7,068 nucleotides of DNA from Competibacteraceae bacterium UBA2788 (GTDB lineage: Bacteria; Pseudomonadota; Gammaproteobacteria; Competibacterales; Competibacteraceae). A program made the translations under genes and the position numbers. The DNA is taken from assembly GCA_002352185.1 (NCBI GenBank), contig DEHY01000065.1, positions 3,405 to 10,472 of the forward strand, given 5' to 3'. The stretch's first letter is position 1. The number at the start of each line of letters is the position of its first letter. The notes beneath the pieces are model-generated. The model saw only the letters and a program-made list of their open reading frames with translations, had not been told where the DNA came from and made no database searches. Of the stretch, positions 1 through 6,631 are shown piece after piece.

Positions 1-977
1 TAATGCAGGGGCGTATAAGGCAGCATGACGCCGAGCCGATTGACGCCGGGCGCAACGCCCGTCAATTCTGCCGCTGCGCCGGGCCGTTCGTTCACCAGCA
101 CGATGGGTCGCTCCGGCGTTTCCAGCAGTTGCCGTTCGTTGGCGCTGCATTCGACCCACGGCGTCAATGACGCGAGATTGGCCGCCATCACCGCAAACGG
201 CTTGGCTTCGCGCTGCTTGCGCTGGCGCAGCCGGGCCACGGTCACGGCATTGCGCGCATCACAGGCCAGATGAAAGCCGCCCAAGCCTTTGATCGCCACA
301 ATCGCGCCGTTCTGCAACAGATCCAGCGTAGCGGCGATCTCGTCGGTCACGGCCAGCGGATGACCCTGGGCATCGCGCAGCGTCAGGCGCGGCCCGCAGG
401 CTGGACAAGCCACCGGCTGGGCGTGAAAGCGACGGTCGGCGGGATCATGATAGTCGCCGGCGCAGTCCGGGCAGAGCGGGAAACCGGCCATGCTGGTGTT
501 GGGCCGGTCGTAGGGAATGGCGCGGGTGATGGTGTAGCGCGGGCCGCAATGGGTACAATTGATAAAGGCATAGCGATAGTGGCGGTCGGCGGGATCGCAT
601 AATTCGGCCAGGCAATCGTTGCACACGGCCATGTCGGGCGCAATCTCGGCACGAACCGGGCCGGCGCGGCTGGCGCGGATCACGAAATTCGTTTCAGCGG
701 CGCGCACCGGCAACGTTGCGGTTTGCATCGCATCAATCCGGGCCAGCGGCGGCGGTTGACGCAGCGCCGCCAGAAACTGTTCCAGATCGGTCGCCGAACC
801 CTGCGCTTCAATCGTAACGCCGGCAGCGTCATTGCACACCCAGCCGCGCAGCTTCAATTCACCCGCCAGCCGGTAGACAAAAGGCCGGAACCCGACACCC
901 TGCACCTGGCCGCGAATCTGAATCGCCAGCCGCTGCGCGGATTCGGCGACAGCGGTGTATGCAGCGGAATCGGCCAT
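1..977 (-). CDS. hypF: Carbamoyltransferase HypF, hydrogenase maturation (N-terminal part, cut by window edge)
   Basis: HypF uses carbamoyl phosphate and ATP to carbamoylate the C-terminal Cys of HypE, the first step in making the CN ligands of the [NiFe]-hydrogenase active site; it is cytoplasmic. I translated 325 codons without a stop; the family is about 750 residues, so over half lies beyond the left edge. An acylphosphatase domain covers roughly residues 15-105, with the signature GQVQGVGFRPF at 23-33 and the catalytic pair Arg31 and Asn49 at the family's usual 18-residue spacing. Two zinc fingers follow with Cys119, 122, 141, 144, 169, 172, 191 and 194, exactly the HypF pattern CX2CX18CX2CX24CX2CX18CX2C. 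From about residue 205 a YrdC-like domain begins (IKGLGGFHLACDA at 229-241, then KQREAKPFAVM at 254-264). The ATG at 977 is chosen because GGAGAGGA lies 6 bases upstream on the minus strand and the acylphosphatase domain begins soon after. It is divergent from the PFOR gene group. No defects are seen in the visible part. Confidence 0.97.
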   Translation of the reverse strand, partial: MADSAAYTAVAESAQRLAIQIRGQVQGVGFRPFVYRLAGELKLRGWVCNDAAGVTIEAQGSATDLEQFLAALRQPPPLARIDAMQTATLPVRAAETNFVIRASRAGPVRAEIAPDMAVCNDCLAELCDPADRHYRYAFINCTHCGPRYTITRAIPYDRPNTSMAGFPLCPDCAGDYHDPADRRFHAQPVACPACGPRLTLRDAQGHPLAVTDEIAATLDLLQNGAIVAIKGLGGFHLACDARNAVTVARLRQRKQREAKPFAVMAANLASLTPWVECSANERQLLETPERPIVLVNERPGAAAELTGVAPGVNRLGVMLPYTPLH

Positions 978-983
978 GAAATT

Positions 984-991
984 TCCTCTCC
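984..991 (-). promoter_or_regulatory. Ribosome binding site of hypF
   Basis: On the minus strand GGAGAGGA ends 6 bases before the ATG at 977. It is a strong Shine-Dalgarno match and decides the hypF start. No ATG or GTG with comparable spacing was seen just upstream in that frame. Confidence 0.75.
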
Positions 992-1036
992 GAAGGGGCA
1001 AGCGCCAAGGCATTGCATTCCAAGCGTAGGACACAT

Positions 1037-1054
1037 CCAACCGCGTTGGTTGCA
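1037..1054. repeat. Short dyad CCAAC-cgc-GTTGG with adjoining TGGTTGCA
   Basis: CCAAC (1037-1041) and GTTGG (1045-1049) form a perfect 5-base inverted repeat around CGC. The right arm runs into TGGTTGCA (1047-1054), a word that recurs at 1177-1184. It lies about 60-75 bases upstream of the hypF start. It could be an operator half of a regulator acting on the divergent promoters; the protein is unknown, and dyads this short also arise by chance. Confidence 0.3.
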
Positions 1055-1176
1055 CATATTCACTTCCTACCAAAATGTTCTACCTTTAACGGGGCGAAAC
1101 GACCGGCCCTGTACAACCTGCTGACCTTGCCCATACTTCTTGAACCCTTTTCCGCACAACGATTGGCCGGCGGTGC

Positions 1177-1188
1177 TGGTTGCAACCA
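1177..1188. repeat. Perfect 12-base palindrome TGGTTGCAACCA
   Basis: TGGTTGCAACCA is its own reverse complement. Allowing one bulged base, the symmetry extends to CTGGT/ACCACCAG (1176-1192). Its left half repeats the TGGTTGCA at 1047-1054, 130 bases away. It sits 73-84 bases upstream of the ATG at 1261, a position compatible with an operator or activator site for the plus-strand genes. No regulator can be named. Confidence 0.35.
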
Positions 1189-1247
1189 CCAGACTCTCTC
1201 TGCTCCCCAGGACGAAGAGTCGCTCCTTAACACCAGATGATTTGCGA

Positions 1248-1254
1248 AGAGAAG
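1248..1254 (+). promoter_or_regulatory. Ribosome binding site deciding the start at 1261
   Basis: AGAGAAG ends 6 bases before the ATG at 1261. The same nine-base word AAGAGAAGC (1247-1255) recurs before the PFOR start (2958-2966). The in-frame ATG at 1237, 8 codons upstream, has no purine-rich site at a suitable distance, so 1261 is preferred. Confidence 0.65.
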
Positions 1255-1260
1255 CATACG

Positions 1261-2913
1261 ATGACTGACAAGCCCATCAATATGACGCGCCCGCTGGACC
1301 TGACGCATGAAAAACGCAATGTTGGCCCACAGCGTATCCAACGACCGATTTATGCGGATCTGCTGCCCACCTGCAACAATGCCTGTCCGGCGGGCGAAAA
1401 TATTCAGGCCTGGCTGGCCCACGCCCAGGCGGGCCGCTTCAAGGAGGCTTGGCAGGCCCTGACCCATGATAACCCGATGCCGGGCATTCACGGACGGGTG
1501 TGCTACCACCCCTGCGAAAGCGCCTGTAACCGGGGCAAGCTGGATTCGTCGGTCAGCATTCATGCAGTCGAGCGGTTTCTGGGCGATTTGGCCTTGCAGG
1601 AGAATTGGCAGTTCACCATCACCGCCCCGCCCAGCGGCAGGCGGGTGCTGGTGGTCGGGGCCGGCCCCAGCGGGCTGTCCGCCGCCTATCACCTGGCGCG
1701 GATGGGCCACAGCGTCGAAATCCACGAAGCCGGGCCGATGGCCGGCGGCATGATGCACTTCGGCATTCCTTCCTACCGCCTGCCGCGTGACGTGCTGGAC
1801 GCCGAGGTCAAGCGCATCGAGAACATGGGCGTCAAAATCGTTCTCAATCACCGGGTGGACGATCTGCTGGCGGAGAAGCAGGCGGGAAATTTCGACGCGA
1901 TGTTCATTGCCGTCGGCGCGCACATCAGCAAGCGCACCGAAATCCCGTCCCGCGACGCGGGCAAGATGCTGGACGCCATCAGCTTCCTCAAGGATGTGGA
2001 AACCGGCAACGCGCCGAAACTGGGTCGCCGGGTGGCGATCTATGGCGGCGGCAACACCGCGATGGACGCGGCCCGCGTCGCCAAGCGCCTTGGCTACGAG
2101 CCGCTGATCATTTATCGCCGCGACCGCGCTCACATGCCCGCCCATGATTTCGAGGCCACCGAAGCGCTCGAAGAAGATGTCAAGATTCACTGGCTGCGCA
2201 CCATTAAGAGCATTGATGAAACCACCTTCACCGTCGAAATTATGGAGGTGGATGCCAAAGGGCGGCCCCAACCCACCGGCCAGTTCGAGACTCTGGAAGC
2301 CGATGCGCTGATCATGGCGCTGGGTCAGGATGTGGACACCAGCTTCATGCGTCAGGTGCCGGGCGTGGAATTCAAGGACGATGGCGTGGTGACGGTGGAT
2401 GCGAACATGATGACCGGCTATCCGGGACTGTTCGCCGGCGGCGATATGGTGCCGTCCGACCGCACCGTCACGATTGGGGTCGGTCATGGCAAGAAGGCCG
2501 CCCGCAACATTGACGCCTGGCTGCGCGGCGACGCCTACGTCAAACCGCCCAAGCATACTCTGGCGACTTTCGACAAGCTGCATGTCTGGTACTACACCGA
2601 CGCCGCCCAGCGCCCGCAGGGCCACCTGGACCTCAAAGGCCGTAAGAGCAGCTTCCAGGAAGTGATCGCCGGCCTGAGCCAGAAAGAGGCGCTGTACGAA
2701 GCCAAGCGCTGCCTGTCCTGCGGCAACTGCTACGAGTGCGACGGCTGCTACGGCGCATGTCCGGAGGACGCCATTATCAAGCTGGGGCCGGGCAAGCGTT
2801 ATCGCTACAACTACGATCTCTGCACCGGCTGCGCGGTCTGTTTCGAGCAGTGTCCCTGCCACGCCATCGAGCTGATTCCCGAACCGGCTGAAGCATCGGA
2901 ACAGGCGGGTTAA
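1261..2913 (+). CDS. GltD-like FAD/NAD(P)H oxidoreductase with C-terminal 2[4Fe-4S] ferredoxin domain
   Basis: This 550-residue cytoplasmic flavoprotein belongs to the glutamate synthase small-subunit superfamily (GltD, NfnB, KorC-like). It probably moves electrons between NAD(P)(H) and a ferredoxin-type donor or acceptor rather than making glutamate, since no large glutamate synthase subunit is nearby. An N-terminal Fe-S region has Cys38, 42, 81, 85 and 89. The FAD Rossmann motif GAGPSG is at 133-138 with ribose-binding Glu156. A second nucleotide motif, GGGNTA (262-267), is followed by Tyr-Arg-Arg at 285-287, suiting the NADPH 2'-phosphate. GGD at 393-395 is the closing FAD motif. The C-terminal ferredoxin domain has CX2CX2CX3CP at Cys490, 493, 496 and 500, and again at Cys521, 524, 527 and 531, with extra Cys484, 487 and 533. 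GltD itself is about 470 residues and lacks this domain. The start at 1261 is chosen by its ribosome site; 1237 would add 8 residues. PFOR follows 57 bases downstream, so redox coupling to it is likely. The exact acceptor and direction are unproven. Confidence 0.9.
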   Translation: MTDKPINMTRPLDLTHEKRNVGPQRIQRPIYADLLPTCNNACPAGENIQAWLAHAQAGRFKEAWQALTHDNPMPGIHGRVCYHPCESACNRGKLDSSVSIHAVERFLGDLALQENWQFTITAPPSGRRVLVVGAGPSGLSAAYHLARMGHSVEIHEAGPMAGGMMHFGIPSYRLPRDVLDAEVKRIENMGVKIVLNHRVDDLLAEKQAGNFDAMFIAVGAHISKRTEIPSRDAGKMLDAISFLKDVETGNAPKLGRRVAIYGGGNTAMDAARVAKRLGYEPLIIYRRDRAHMPAHDFEATEALEEDVKIHWLRTIKSIDETTFTVEIMEVDAKGRPQPTGQFETLEADALIMALGQDVDTSFMRQVPGVEFKDDGVVTVDANMMTGYPGLFAGGDMVPSDRTVTIGVGHGKKAARNIDAWLRGDAYVKPPKHTLATFDKLHVWYYTDAAQRPQGHLDLKGRKSSFQEVIAGLSQKEALYEAKRCLSCGNCYECDGCYGACPEDAIIKLGPGKRYRYNYDLCTGCAVCFEQCPCHAIELIPEPAEASEQAG

Positions 2914-2928
2914 CGGCCAGAATCCACC

Positions 2929-2948
2929 GCCCGCCGGCTGCGGCGGGC
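2929..2948 (+). other. Intercistronic hairpin between the GltD-like gene and PFOR
   Basis: CCCGCCG (2930-2936) and CGGCGGG (2941-2947) pair perfectly across a GCTG tetraloop, and G2929-C2948 adds an eighth pair. No T-run follows, so it is not a standard intrinsic terminator, and the PFOR ribosome site starts 11 bases later. It could stabilise processed mRNA ends or tune relative expression of the two genes. Confidence 0.55.
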
Positions 2949-2958
2949 CACGAATCAA

Positions 2959-2965
2959 AGAGAAG
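2959..2965 (+). promoter_or_regulatory. Ribosome binding site of PFOR
   Basis: AGAGAAG ends 5 bases before the ATG at 2971, inside the nine-base word AAGAGAAGC that is also found before the upstream gene. It supports 2971 as the start, as does the N-terminal alignment of the PFOR active-site residues. Confidence 0.65.
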
Positions 2966-2970
2966 CGCAA

Positions 2971-5900
2971 ATGACTGAACGGCAAGTTACTACCATCGAT
3001 GGCAATGAGGCGGCAGCTTACGTCGCCTATCGCGTCAGTGAAGTGTGCGCCATTTATCCGATCACCCCATCCTCAACCATGGGCGAACTGGCGGATCAAT
3101 GGTCGTCCGAGGGCATCAAGAACATCTGGGGCAGCGTGCCCCTGGTGATGGAAATGCAGAGCGAGGCAGGCGCAGCAGGAACGGCGCATGGCGCCTTGCA
3201 GACCGGCGCGCTGACCACGACGTTTACCGCATCGCAGGGATTGATGTTGATGATCCCCAACATGTACAAGATCGCCGGTGAACTGACCTCGGCGGTGTTC
3301 CATGTCGCCGCCCGGTCGCTGGCGACCCAGGGATTGTCCATCTTCGGCGATCATCAGGATGTCATGGCGGTGCGCCCCACCGGCTTCTGTCTGCTGGCCT
3401 CGAATTCGGTGCAGGAAGCCCACGACATGGCGCTGATCGCCCATGCCGCGACGCTGGAAGCGCGGTTGCCGTTCATCCATTTCTTCGATGGATTCCGCAC
3501 CTCGCACGAGGTCAACAAGCTCACCTTGCTGACCGATGACGACATCCGCGCCATGATCCGCGATGATCTGGTGCTGGCGCATCGCGCCCGCGGATTGAAC
3601 CCGGATCGTCCGTTTATTCGCGGCACCGCGCAGAATCCCGATACCTATTTCCAGGGCCGCGAGGCGTGTAACCCGTATTACCTCAAGGTGCCGGGCATCG
3701 TTCAGGCGACGATGGACAAGTTCGCCGATCTGACCGGACGCCGCTACAACTTGTTCGACTACTTCGGCGATCCGAACGCCGAGCGGGTGATCGTAATCAT
3801 GGGCTCCGGCGCCGAGACCGCCTGTGAAACCGCAGCCCATCTCAACCAGAGCGGCGAAAAAGTCGGCGTGCTGCAAGTTCGGCTGTTTCTTCCTCTGTCT
3901 GCCAGTCACTTCCTGGCGGCGCTGCCCGCCAGCGTCAAATCCATCGCCGTACTCGACCGCACCAAGGAACCCGGTTCCAGCGGCGAGCCGATGTATCTGA
4001 ATGTGGTCAGCACCCTGGTGGAAGCGCACGGCGCCGGCGCCTTGCCGATGGCCGTCATGCCACGGGTCATCGGCGGTCGCTACGGGCTGTCGTCCAAGGA
4101 ATTCACCCCGGCGATGGTCAAGGCGGTGTTCGATGAACTGAGCAAGGCCAAGCCCAAGACTCATTTCACGGTCGGCATCAATGACGATGTGACCCACACC
4201 AGTCTGGACGTAGACTCCAGCTTCGTGATTGAGTCCGATAAGGTGGTGCGGGCCATGTTCTTCGGGCTGGGCGCGGATGGCACCGTCGGCGCGAACAAGA
4301 ACTCGATCAAGATCATCGGTGACGACCCGGAGTTTTACGCGCAAGGCTATTTCGTCTACGACTCGAAGAAATCCGGTTCGCAGACCGTTTCGCATCTGCG
4401 CTTCGGCCCCGACCCGATCCGTGCGCCCTATCTGGTGCAATCCGCCAACTTCATCGGCTGTCACCAGTTCAACTTCCTCGACCGGGGCGATGTACTCAAG
4501 AATGCGGCGCCGGGCGCGGTGTTCCTGTTGAACACCAGCCCGCACGAGCCGGAAGAAGGCTGGGATCGGCTGCCGCGTCCGGCGCAGGCGGAGATCATCG
4601 CCAAGAAGCTCAAGATCTACGGGATCAACGCCGAAAAGGTCGCCCGCGACAACGGCATGGGCACCCGCATCAACACCATCATGCAGACCTGCTTCTTCGC
4701 CATTTCCGGGGTGCTGCCGCGTGACAAGGCGATAGACAAGATTAAGTACTCGATCAAGAAGACCTATGCGCGAAAGGGCGAGGAAATCGTGCGCAAGAAC
4801 TTCGAGGCGGTGGACAACACCCTGGCCAACCTGCGCGAGATCGCGGTGCCGGCCCAGGCCACCAGTCTCCGGGAACTGCCCGCCGTGGTGCCCGCCAATG
4901 CGCCGGATTTCGTGCAGCGGGTCACGGCGATGATGATGGCCGGGCGCGGCGACGAGTTGCCGGTCAGCGCCCTGCCGGTGGATGGCACTTATCCCAGCGC
5001 CACCACCCAGTGGGAGAAGCGCAATATCTCCAGCTTCGTGCCGATCTGGGAACCGAACATCTGTATTCAGTGCGGCAATTGCAGCATGGTCTGCCCGCAC
5101 GGCGTGATTCGTTCCAAGTTCTATAACGAGGCGAAGCTGGAAAGCGCGCCGAAGGCGTTCAAGACCGCGCCCATTGACGCCCGTGGCTTCCCGGAAATCC
5201 GTTATACCCTGCAAGTGTATCTGGAAGATTGCACCGGCTGCGGCCTGTGCGTGGAAGTGTGCCCGGCCAAGAGCAAGGAAAAAGTGGGCCACAAGGCCAT
5301 CAACATGGCGGCCAAGGAGCCGGTGCTGGAAAGCGAGAAGGCCAATATCAGCTTCTTCGAGACCCTGCCGGAAGTGGATCGTGGCCGGGTGGATTTCTCG
5401 ACGGTGCGCGGGGTGCAATTCCTGCCGCCGCTGTTCGAGTTTTCAGGCGCGTGCGCCGGTTGCGGCGAGACCCCTTACGTCAAGATGCTGTCGCAACTGT
5501 TCGGCGACCGGCTGCTGGTGGCTAACGCCACCGGCTGTTCTTCGATCTATGGCGGCAACCTGCCGACCACGCCGTGGGCCGTCAATCACGAAGGACGCGG
5601 CCCGGCCTGGGCCAACTCGCTGTTCGAGGATAACGCCGAATTCGGTTTGGGCTTCCGCCTGGCCGCCGACAAGCACCTGGCCTTTGCCCATGAGCTGTTG
5701 CGGGCGCTGGCGGGGCAGATTGGCGCGGATCTGGTAGACGATCTGATCAACGCCGAACAGGTTACCGAGACCGAAATTCGCCAGCAGCGCGGACGGCTGG
5801 CGACGCTGAAACAGCGGTTGCGGGAAATCAACGATCCGCGCGCCCAGCATCTGCTGGCCGTCTCTGATCAACTCGTCCGGCGCAGCGTCTGGATCATGGG

Positions 5901-6555
5901 TGGCGACGGCTGGGCCTATGACATTGGTTCCGGTGGCGTCGATCATGTGTTGTCCACTGGCCGCGATGTGAACGTGCTGGTGCTGGATACCGAGGTGTAC
6001 TCCAACACCGGCGGCCAGATGTCGAAATCCACGCCGATGGGCGCAGTCGCCAAATTCGCAGCGGCGGGCAAGCAGGTGAGCAAAAAGGATATCGCCCTGC
6101 AAGCCATTTCCTATGGCAATGTCTATGTGGCGCGAATTGCGATGGGCGCGAATCCGCAACAGGCGTTGCTGGCGTTCCGCGAGGCCGAGGCGTATCCGGG
6201 GCCATCGCTGATTCTGGCCTACAGTCACTGTATTGCTCATGGCATCAACATGCAGCGCGGCCTGGATCAACAGCATCTGGCGGTGGAATGTGGACACTGG
6301 CCGCTGGTTCGCTATAACCCGGCGGTGCGTGATTCCAACGAGAATCCATTCATTCTCGATTCGGGGCGTCCGAAGATTCCGCTCCGGCAATATGCCTATA
6401 ACGAAGTGCGCTACAAGGTGCTGACCCACACCAACCCCAAGGAAGCCGAATACCTCATGGATGTAGCTCAGGAGGCGATCAACCGGCGCTGGTCGGTGTA
6501 CGAGGACATGGCGGCCCGCAGCGGCGCGACGTTCCAGCCGAAGTTCAAACAATAA
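2971..6555 (+). CDS. nifJ: Pyruvate:ferredoxin (flavodoxin) oxidoreductase, single-chain NifJ type
   Basis: This 1194-residue cytoplasmic enzyme oxidatively decarboxylates pyruvate with CoA to acetyl-CoA and CO2, reducing ferredoxin or flavodoxin; the reverse reaction is possible. The N-terminal thiamine-pyrophosphate domain carries Thr32, Glu65 and Arg115, matching the recalled Desulfovibrio africanus residues Thr31, Glu64 and Arg114 with a shift of one. The middle region (about 260-680) covers the CoA-binding and linker domains. The ferredoxin domain holds two clusters: Cys698, 701, 704 and 708, then Cys754, 757, 760 and 764. The cluster next to TPP is ligated by Cys828, 831, 856 and 1087, matching D. 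africanus 812, 815, 840 and 1071 at a constant shift of 16. The TPP/Mg motif starts at [10 protein letters not shown], and Asn1012 aligns with Asn996. No key residue is missing. The protein ends near D. africanus position 1178, so it lacks that enzyme's C-terminal oxygen-protective extension. The symbol follows family usage; no nif gene is visible here, so a role in nitrogen fixation is not implied. Confidence 0.97.
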   Translation: MTERQVTTIDGNEAAAYVAYRVSEVCAIYPITPSSTMGELADQWSSEGIKNIWGSVPLVMEMQSEAGAAGTAHGALQTGALTTTFTASQGLMLMIPNMYKIAGELTSAVFHVAARSLATQGLSIFGDHQDVMAVRPTGFCLLASNSVQEAHDMALIAHAATLEARLPFIHFFDGFRTSHEVNKLTLLTDDDIRAMIRDDLVLAHRARGLNPDRPFIRGTAQNPDTYFQGREACNPYYLKVPGIVQATMDKFADLTGRRYNLFDYFGDPNAERVIVIMGSGAETACETAAHLNQSGEKVGVLQVRLFLPLSASHFLAALPASVKSIAVLDRTKEPGSSGEPMYLNVVSTLVEAHGAGALPMAVMPRVIGGRYGLSSKEFTPAMVKAVFDELSKAKPKTHFTVGINDDVTHTSLDVDSSFVIESDKVVRAMFFGLGADGTVGANKNSIKIIGDDPEFYAQGYFVYDSKKSGSQTVSHLRFGPDPIRAPYLVQSANFIGCHQFNFLDRGDVLKNAAPGAVFLLNTSPHEPEEGWDRLPRPAQAEIIAKKLKIYGINAEKVARDNGMGTRINTIMQTCFFAISGVLPRDKAIDKIKYSIKKTYARKGEEIVRKNFEAVDNTLANLREIAVPAQATSLRELPAVVPANAPDFVQRVTAMMMAGRGDELPVSALPVDGTYPSATTQWEKRNISSFVPIWEPNICIQCGNCSMVCPHGVIRSKFYNEAKLESAPKAFKTAPIDARGFPEIRYTLQVYLEDCTGCGLCVEVCPAKSKEKVGHKAINMAAKEPVLESEKANISFFETLPEVDRGRVDFSTVRGVQFLPPLFEFSGACAGCGETPYVKMLSQLFGDRLLVANATGCSSIYGGNLPTTPWAVNHEGRGPAWANSLFEDNAEFGLGFRLAADKHLAFAHELLRALAGQIGADLVDDLINAEQVTETEIRQQRGRLATLKQRLREINDPRAQHLLAVSDQLVRRSVWIMGGDGWAYDIGSGGVDHVLSTGRDVNVLVLDTEVYSNTGGQMSKSTPMGAVAKFAAAGKQVSKKDIALQAISYGNVYVARIAMGANPQQALLAFREAEAYPGPSLILAYSHCIAHGINMQRGLDQQHLAVECGHWPLVRYNPAVRDSNENPFILDSGRPKIPLRQYAYNEVRYKVLTHTNPKEAEYLMDVAQEAINRRWSVYEDMAARSGATFQPKFKQ

Positions 6556-6563
6556 GCGTGTCT

Positions 6564-6596
6564 GGCGGCTCCGACCCTATGGGGTTCCGGGCCGCC
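6564..6596 (+). other. Intercistronic hairpin downstream of PFOR
   Basis: GGCGGC (6564-6569) pairs with GCCGCC (6591-6596). The stem continues imperfectly (U-G, C-G, one C-C mismatch, G-C, one bulge, A-U) to CCC/GGG closed by a small loop. It starts 9 bases after the PFOR stop. No T-run follows, so efficient rho-independent termination is doubtful; it may be an mRNA-processing or stability element, or a partial attenuator before the next gene. Confidence 0.5.
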
Positions 6597-6619
6597 CGCC
6601 ATTGACATCCTGTACGCAG

Positions 6620-6624
6620 AAGGA
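6620..6624 (+). promoter_or_regulatory. Ribosome binding site of the DHOD-like gene
   Basis: AAGGA lies 7 bases before the ATG at 6632, inside AGAAGGAAG. It is the strongest ribosome site of the three plus-strand genes and supports this start. Confidence 0.7.
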
Positions 6625-6631
6625 AGCACCT

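Larger units (their letters stand above)
978..1260. promoter_or_regulatory. Divergent intergenic region between hypF and the oxidoreductase/PFOR genes
   Basis: These 283 bases separate two divergent genes and must hold the promoter for hypF and probably the one for the plus-strand genes. They are visibly more AT-rich than the flanking genes, especially around 1055-1090. No convincing sigma-70 or sigma-54 promoter was found. The best plus-strand sigma-70 candidate is TGTACA at 1110-1115 with CATACT at 1132-1137 (16-base spacer, 4 of 6 matches in each hexamer), which is weak. For hypF, the AATAT stretch near 1056-1061 read on the minus strand is a possible -10 without a good -35. No sigma-54 GG-N10-GC pair fits at the TTGCA words, and no FNR-type TTGAT-N4-ATCAA site was seen. 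Two dyads are listed separately. A reading frame at 1013-1240 exists here but starts at TTG without a ribosome site and looks non-coding. Confidence 0.5.

Noticed and set aside
25..652. Short frames on both strands within bases 25-652
   Set aside because: They overlap hypF in other frames, and hypF there has an exact zinc-finger spacing and a continuous frame.
1169..1184. Sigma-54 promoter ending in TTGCA
   Set aside because: The required GG at -24 is absent: ten bases upstream of the GC at 1182-1183 the sequence is GC, so the spacing fails.
1013..1240. 75-codon plus-strand frame in the divergent region whose stop overlaps the ATG at 1237
   Set aside because: It starts at TTG without a ribosome site, has no family resemblance, and the ATG at 1237 it would couple to is itself not the favoured start. 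It looks like chance.
1237..1260. Eight-codon upstream extension of the GltD-like gene from the ATG at 1237
   Set aside because: No Shine-Dalgarno sequence lies at a suitable distance, while AGAGAAG is placed correctly for 1261.
1060..2985. 641-codon open frame on the minus strand opposite the GltD-like gene
   Set aside because: Its codons are the exact reverse complements of the sense codons. It stays open because the real gene avoids TTA, CTA and TCA. The translation has no recognisable motif, whereas the plus-strand protein has full FAD, NAD(P) and Fe-S motifs.
3073..5418. 781-codon open frame on the minus strand opposite PFOR
   Set aside because: Same codon-aligned antisense artefact of GC-rich codon use; the translation is a low-meaning His/Arg/Gly-rich string and the sense gene is certain.
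5443..6552. 369-codon open frame on the minus strand opposite the PFOR C-terminus
   Set aside because: Also codon-aligned antisense. Its stop is simply the reverse complement of the rare TCA serine codon at 5443-5445 of PFOR.
6564..6596. Intrinsic terminator after PFOR
   Set aside because: The stem is followed by CGCCATTGAC rather than a T-run, and the next gene follows closely with a strong ribosome site, so it is listed as a hairpin only.
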